The notes under the pieces are model-generated. The model made no database searches, was not told the DNA's origin, and saw only the letters and a list, made by a program, of their open reading frames with translations. Shown one piece after another: positions 58,901-64,000 of a stretch of DNA of 64,000 bases (positions are counted from its first letter, which is position 1; each line of letters starts with the position of its first letter). The translations under genes and the position numbers were made by a program. The DNA lies in NCBI RefSeq assembly GCF_902167145.1, contig NC_050097.1, positions 111,261,982 through 111,325,981 on the forward strand. The letters run 5' to 3'. Origin of the DNA: Zea mays (Eukaryota > Streptophyta > Magnoliopsida > Poales > Poaceae).

Positions 58901-59580
58901 GCAGAGTGTTAGAAACTGGTATATCAGTCGAGCTCACAGTTAAGAGCGGCCTTGGGATCCTCTTTGATTAGAAGAACTTTGGATACTTTTATGATGATGA
59001 TTAATAATGATGGTTATAGTTATGATCTCTGGTATTTCCTCTTGGAGGGAGTACATTTGGGTAATAACTCGGTTTATTACTAAAACTTGGCTGTACTAAT
59101 TGTAATAAATACTTGACCAACTAAAAGCAACTACTTAACCTTAACTCCAGATACAGCTAGTCCACTTTAGCCAAACGGGACATTTGCTGAGTACGTTGAT
59201 GTGTACTCACCCTTGCTTTAAAACCCACCCCACCCCAGGTTGTCCCCACCTTATTTAGTGCTCAGGAGGAGATGCTGGCAACATGGAGGACTTTGAGGAG
59301 TTCTAGGACTACGACGAGTTCTAGTTATGTTAGTGGCAAACCCCTGCCTGTGAAGGCCTTATCTTCTACGTTTCGTATTCCGCACTTCGATTATGTTAAT
59401 GACTATGTTATAGACTCTGTGGATGTCTTGGACATCTTGATGTAATAAAAGTACCTTTCCGCTATTTACTTTGAGCAATGTGTGATGATGTCCAATTATG
59501 TAATCACTGTGTACGTTAGTTTCTGATCCTGACATGTACATGGTTCACATCTGGTTTGCCTTCCAAAACCGGGTGTGACG
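55964..59580 (+). repeat. E6 5' LTR
   Basis: 3617 bp from TGTAACACC to GGGTGTGACG, the last base presumably A originally. GC-rich block about 56280-57500 with a CT run at 56692-56707, AT-rich block 57660-58190, possible mini-exon 58195-58260, and the block GTGGGTAAAGTGTGCAACCT at about 58879. No clear TATA box at a sensible place. A 219-codon frame at 56245-56904 looks like a by-product of high GC. Confidence 0.75.
58195..58260 (+). other. Possible mini-exon in the E6 LTR
   Basis: 66 nt from TTTATTTAG| to GTGAAG|GAAAGT; the donor would be GC-type with A for C. Acidic frame EDLPEQQPSEG resembles the E1 exon (EDLPAAPAIEG). In phase 0 it is open and would join the gag ATG at 59817. Confidence 0.4.
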
Positions 59581-59584
59581 TAAG

Positions 59585-59598
59585 TGGTATCAAAGCCC
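59585..59598 (+). other. E6 primer-binding site
   Basis: TGGTATCAAAGCCC, initiator Met tRNA type, four bases after the LTR end. Confidence 0.85.
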
Positions 59599-59816
59599 TG
59601 CTGACTGTAGAACTGCTATCCTAAACTAGAATGGTCATCATAAGGACTATAGACCTCTACCCTTACCTTGACCTTTAGTGTCATTTCAAAAGTTGGTCAT
59701 CTTAACCAATTCAATGTTATTACTCATCTTACAAAATTTTGTCTCACTTTTCTTTCTGTTTACTTGCTGGTCACATAGTTCTACTCTCACTCTTGTGCTT
59801 ATGATGTCTTTTGTAG

Positions 59817-59933
59817 ATGGCCCATAATAGATGCACTGCACGTAAGTCAGTGATCCCCTTTTTGCCCTCCCGTCTGGCGGAGCGCCCTCTGCGCCGCACG
59901 GTGATAGGTCAGTCTAGCCACCTAGAGAGACTG
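59817..59933 (+). pseudogene. E6 gag N-terminus, cut by solo LTR S7
   Basis: ATG at 59817 immediately follows CTTTTGTAG, an acceptor-like sequence. It reads MAHNRCTARKSVIPFLPSR and continues to SSHLERL, where S7 is inserted. TARKS equals the Lys9 context of the histone H3 tail. After the TSD the DNA continues at 63820 (HHRLHEEQE, then a stop). Only about 39 codons remain before the break, so domain assignment rests on position after LTR and PBS. Confidence 0.6.
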
Positions 59934-61230
59934 TGTAACACCGCTGGTGTTACTAGCACTAAAACTTGAGCATAACATCATGTGCATTGACATATCATGT
60001 TGTTTGTCACACCTAGAATGCATTCACTAGGTAAAAATTTCAAACAAGTTGTGATGATATAACTTGAAGAGTGCTTAACCTTAGGGTAGGGTACTTAGCC
60101 CTGGAATTAGGGCCTAGGGATGAAAGTGAAGCTAAAATGAGTAAAAAATCTCAAAAGCCAGTAGGAATGTTCACATGATATCAAATTTGATGAACTTTAG
60201 TGGCACAACAACCCTAGTGTGCCCAAACCCTAAAAACAAACCCTAGAAAACCCTAATTGGAACCCTAGGGGGGATTAATGCAAAATCTATGTACTTTTGG
60301 ACCAAAGTGCAAATATTAAAGTGATAAAACACCACAAACCAAGTAACTTTCACATTGGAGAATTTTCAAGTGGAGTGATGAAATTTGGACTTATTTGCAA
60401 AAGGGTCACATGAACACTATGTGACTAATTCTGAATTCAGTGTATTGAAGTCAACTTTGGAGCTCTATATCTCTAAATTCATAAGGAATTTGCCCTAAGT
60501 CAATGCATCAAACTTATAGAGCTATGTTAGGAGTATAACTTTGCTTAAGTGATTAAGCATTGGTGTTGTACAAAAATAGGAGATAATTAGGTTTGAAGTT
60601 GGCCTGTCAGTCAGCCCTTGGACTAAATTGTGGTCACCAGTGAAGTTAGAGGAATTTTGGGATTGAATTCGAGTAGGATCCAGTGAGAATTTGACTGTGG
60701 ATGCTATAGCAAAATTGAAGATCGATTACAGCTCAATAACTTTGATGCAGATGGATGATCATGTTGTCACACAAATTTTGGAGTAAATCGTGCTCAAACT
60801 TGCTCTGTTAGGCGCCTTGAAGGGAGTTTGTGATGGTACAGTTACTAAACAAGATTGCAGATACAGTGTATCTCAACGCTGGTGACCTCCACGCGAGGAT
60901 TCACGCTGGACACGATGATTCATGCAGGGATTGGGAAGGATATTACCAGGAGTGTGAAAAGATCAGATGGGGAGTGAATCAAGCCAGCCTCACCGTACCC
61001 ACTTGCTCGACAACATGGCCTCACGACCACCACCGTTGTGACCGCTGTTTAACCGGAATCCGCCACACTACTGACCCTGTTACCACGTCGCAGGGTGTCG
61101 TGTGAGTTGGTTAGTCACCGTTCTAGGTCTCTACCCCAATAAATGCCACGTTGTGCGACTCCAGTGACTCACCCCTCTCTCCGGTCGCCTGCCTTTCCTT
61201 TCAAAATTTGGAGACACCGCTCTTGAACAC

Positions 61231-61237
61231 TATAAAT
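61231..61237 (+). promoter_or_regulatory. TATA box of solo LTR S7
   Basis: TATAAAT in ACACTATAAATTGAGC. About 195 bp downstream is a donor-like GTATGT. Confidence 0.65.
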
Positions 61238-62336
61238 TGAGCATGCCACTTGCTCCGTTGGGTTGTCAGGAAGCCAGAGCACCCGCCCTTGCCTCCGATC
61301 GTCCACCATAGCGCTTTAATTTGGAATTCCCCCCAAATCCACTCTCTGCGCTGCCGTGAACACCTCTTCTATCGACCCGCTATCCTGGCCTTCCACCCGC
61401 CTTCCTAGCGGTCGTTCTTGGGTTCTGGTATGTTGCAGAAACTCACCGTGCTCCCAATTTGTGTGTTGTTGTACTGTGTCGCTAGGAACACGTCGGGGTT
61501 GTCTCAAGTTCCGTGGTGTGCGTGAACCGAGCTCTTGAATGGCGTTCCGACCAAATTGGGGATTCCCAGTGGAGCGCCAGGGGTAGAATTAGGTGTAGAC
61601 CGAAGTCGAGTGCGGATTATTGGGTATTATGGCCAGTACAAGCTCGCCGGAGCAACTGCTCCGCCGTCCGTGGTCGAGGACCTGATCTTGTGAAGAAAAG
61701 AAAAGGGAAGGGCCTTGGTGCAAATGTCAGAGACATAGATGAATAGTGCGCAAGGTTCTTTACCGGTTATTTAAATGACCGAGGTCCTGTGCACAAAATA
61801 AACATCGCGGGCGCGCGCGGGGGCGCGTTTCGCTTGGACGTGGGTCGACTCGGGCTGGTTTGAGCCCGTTACTATTCATTCCTTTTCTTTTTCTTTTTCT
61901 GCCAGACTTAGGGAATTTACAAGAAATTCTAGAAAAATGATAAAATATGAGAATAATTTTACTAGACCCCTAAATTCCTCTAGTATTTAATAAAAATAGT
62001 TCCAAGATTTTAAGTCCCAACTAGGAATTATTTACCAATTAAAAGTGCTTAAACCTAGTCTTTTAGAATTTTAGAAATTATTTAATAGTTCCAAAAATCA
62101 TGAAACTTTTTGATAATTAGAGCCCTTGGGTGAAGTTTGACATGTTTTAGACATTGTTTGATCCCCAAACCCAAAACCATAGCTTTCTAGGTCATATTTG
62201 CTTTATTCTAGTGGGGTACTAACTCAGAAAACCCTAGTTTCCCTGGTATACCGTGAAGGAAAGTTGTATTCATGATACAACTTGATGTATCTCTATTATA
62301 GTTGCATATTCATAGCATATGTATGGTTATATATAG

Positions 62337-62453
62337 AAAATGAAGAAGAAGTAAGTGTTGAAGAAGAAGCGACTGCACCACCAACTGAGACTCCACCTGT
62401 CAGGAATTGTTTTGATATCTGTGGAACAGATCCCGAATCCCCTACAACACAAG
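62337..62453 (+). other. Possible mini-exon in solo LTR S7
   Basis: 117 nt from TATATATAG| to ACAAG|GCAAGC. Acidic open frame (NEEEVSVEEEATAPPTETPP) in the same phase as in E1 and E6. Unlike the E1 exon it contains an ATG. Confidence 0.4.
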
Positions 62454-63819
62454 GCAAGCCCCAGTGCATTTACCCTTTTCCTTGTGATTTTAATCTCTTT
62501 ATCACTTGAAATGATGCATTAGGTGATAGGAGTTGAGTGATGAACTATTACTGCATTTCCTTCCTTGGAACTGTTTACCCTTCCTTGATTACCTATTTTG
62601 CTAAAAAAGTTTTTCTGATGCTTAGTCTTGCTTTAGAAGACAAAAATGTTTTGGTTTTAACAAAAGATGATGCTTCAGATGGAATGGGATGTTTTAAAAA
62701 ATAAAACTTGATGGTGGATCCATCATGGTCGTGATGGGTTCAACATCGGACAAGATATACCTATGTCAGGTACCAAATTTTGGGATTGAAAATGATAAAG
62801 ACGGGACTGGGCGGGTGACTTGCATGAGAAGGAAGTCTCGGTGTATTGTCTCCGTCTGAGTGGAGAGATGGTGAGAATATCGTGTACCCTCCATGGCAAG
62901 AGGCTGGACGGTGGTGTATCTGTGCTCTCAGTTGGCGTGAACCCGGTCTGGTCTTGAGAAACCCGGTGGTGAGTTGACATATGCAAGGGTTAAGTGCTAC
63001 ATATGTCGTGTGGTTGGAGATCCCCAGCTGGGTATTAATCGATTCGGATCGCCGTTACTTCTCGGATATGAAGACTTGGTCACTGCCCTACACTTAGCAA
63101 TCCAATGAACTGAAGGGATGATAAAAAGACAGCTAGTATAGGCCAAGTGCTTGAACAAGGGTAGAAAGAACTCTAGATTCGGGTAATTACTTAACCTGGT
63201 AATAAAACTAGATTTTTAAGGATCCACTATTAGTAAGCATTTTTGCAAACAGAGTCTTAGATTCTTGAATAGCCTTACCTTGACTCCCTCAGACCAGCAT
63301 ATCCTTGAGAGTTTTTTCTTTTGTCGGGTAAGACTTGCAAAAGTACACTCCGTACTTAGGGTTTTCAAACCCATGTTGTTGTAGGAGAGAAAACAACAGA
63401 GTTTTGATGTTTTTGTTCAAAGGTGGTACCCAAGGAAGAGTCCTAGCAGTGAAGATGGTCGTGGAGGATGTCGGCCTCCCACTTTGAAAACAATGAACTT
63501 TTGTGCGGGAGGATGTTTTGCCTCCCTGGTCTATAATAATACTCTGGGCACTCTTAATACCCTGGTATTGTAATAATAATAATACTCTCTCTAAATTTGA
63601 TGAATGTAAATTAAGTTATTGTAATTTGCTTCTACTTATTCTTTCCTCCGATGTGATGTAATATCTGCGTGACGGGTGAAGCGCTGTTGGGCAAAATGAT
63701 GAGGATACATTTACCGAACTTGTCGAGTGATTAGGTGCATCTACAAGGTTGTCCAAGGTCCTTAGGACAATGACAACTGTAGGTGGGCCTAATACCTTGG
63801 GAGGTTCCGTCACAGACTG

Positions 63820-64000
63820 CATCATCGCCTGCACGAGGAGCAGGAGTAGCAAGACTCTTCCCCTCGCCTCAGCAGGAGGTGGAGTTTTGGAGGCATCCTT
63901 CCCCTGCACCTCAGCTAGAAATGCCCCTACACCACCACAGGGCATCTCGGCTACTGGAGGAGACCCTGATGGAGACGAAGACAACGTCGGTGGTAGTTCG
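63820..64000 (+). other. E6 gag region after S7, to the window edge
   Basis: The DNA resumes after the TSD. The gag frame meets a TAG near 63847; other frames stay open but I cannot say which is original. Too short to interpret. Confidence 0.4.

Larger units (their letters stand above)
59934..63814 (+). mobile_element. S7: solo LTR in E6 gag
   Basis: 3881 bp, TGTAACACCGC...GGTTCCGTCACA, exact TSD GACTG (59929-59933 and 63815-63819). Plus orientation from TATAAAT at 61231-61237. The following stretch to the donor TTCTG|GTATGT (61428) has no ATG. Possible mini-exon 62337-62453. An (AAT)n run at about 63568-63583. No PBS, PPT or coding sequence, so it is a solo LTR of a third long-LTR family. 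Confidence 0.85.
55964..64000 (+). mobile_element. E6: Ty3/gypsy element, 5' part, running off the window
   Basis: Plus orientation: LTR 55964-59580, PBS 59585-59598, leader, gag start at 59817, then solo LTR S7 (59934-63814) and more element DNA to the edge. Inserted in the second copia unit; left flank TTAGT, right flank not in the window. Family unassigned beyond gypsy with a long LTR; its LTR shares blocks with E4. Confidence 0.75.

Overview
The window is plant nuclear DNA from a grass, probably an Andropogoneae relative of maize, sorghum or sugarcane. The evidence is the set of LTR retrotransposon families: Opie/SIRE-like and Ji-like Ty1/copia, chromodomain Ty3/gypsy with 4.7-kb LTRs, and a Tat-lineage gypsy with two RNase H domains. 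I found no host gene, tRNA, rRNA or CRISPR. Essentially every base can be assigned to a mobile element, and most boundaries are fixed by 5-bp target-site duplications (TSDs).

Layout, outermost first. (0) Positions 1-2292 are part of a minus-strand Tat-lineage gypsy pol. (1) Its protease region is broken at 2293 by a minus-strand Opie-like copia: left LTR 2293-3556, pol 4315-8699, gag 51847-53824, right LTR 53873-55170. Beyond the right LTR lies a second copy of the copia 3' region (55171-55963), so this is a tandem LTR-internal-LTR-internal arrangement. (2) Three insertions sit in the copia: a Ji-like solo LTR (4954-5610), a chromodomain gypsy here called E2 (8705-51841, TSD GGGGC), and a plus-strand gypsy called E6 (from 55964). 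(3) Inside E2 are a tiny TRIM (8752-9356, TSD TCACG), a full-length sister element E1 (10895-26441, TSD TTAGC), a sister solo LTR S3 (30865-35551, TSD GGGGC) and an unrelated solo LTR E4 (37004-43801, TSD CTCCG). Inside E6 is a solo LTR S7 (59934-63814, TSD GACTG). (4) Inside E4 is an internally deleted copia, E5 (38468-41228, TSD GCGTG). All coding regions are broken by stops, frameshifts or insertions.

E1 is the best preserved element. Its order on the minus strand is LTR, PBS, an extra coiled-coil ORF (ORF0), gag-protease, RT-RNase H, integrase-chromodomain, PPT, LTR. The most interesting signal is in its leader. Reading from the TATA box, I see a GC-rich and almost AUG-free exon 1, a GTAAGC donor, a 123-nt exon with the same length in five LTR copies, and a GC-type donor (AG|GCAAGC). 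Two AG|ATG acceptors then fall exactly on the start codons of ORF0 and gag. Comparable mini-exons ending at AG|GCAAGY-like sites occur at similar positions in the LTRs of E4, E6 and S7, and E6 gag also starts at an AG|ATG acceptor. This predicts spliced leaders that remove the primer-binding site. All splice calls are by eye and need RNA evidence.
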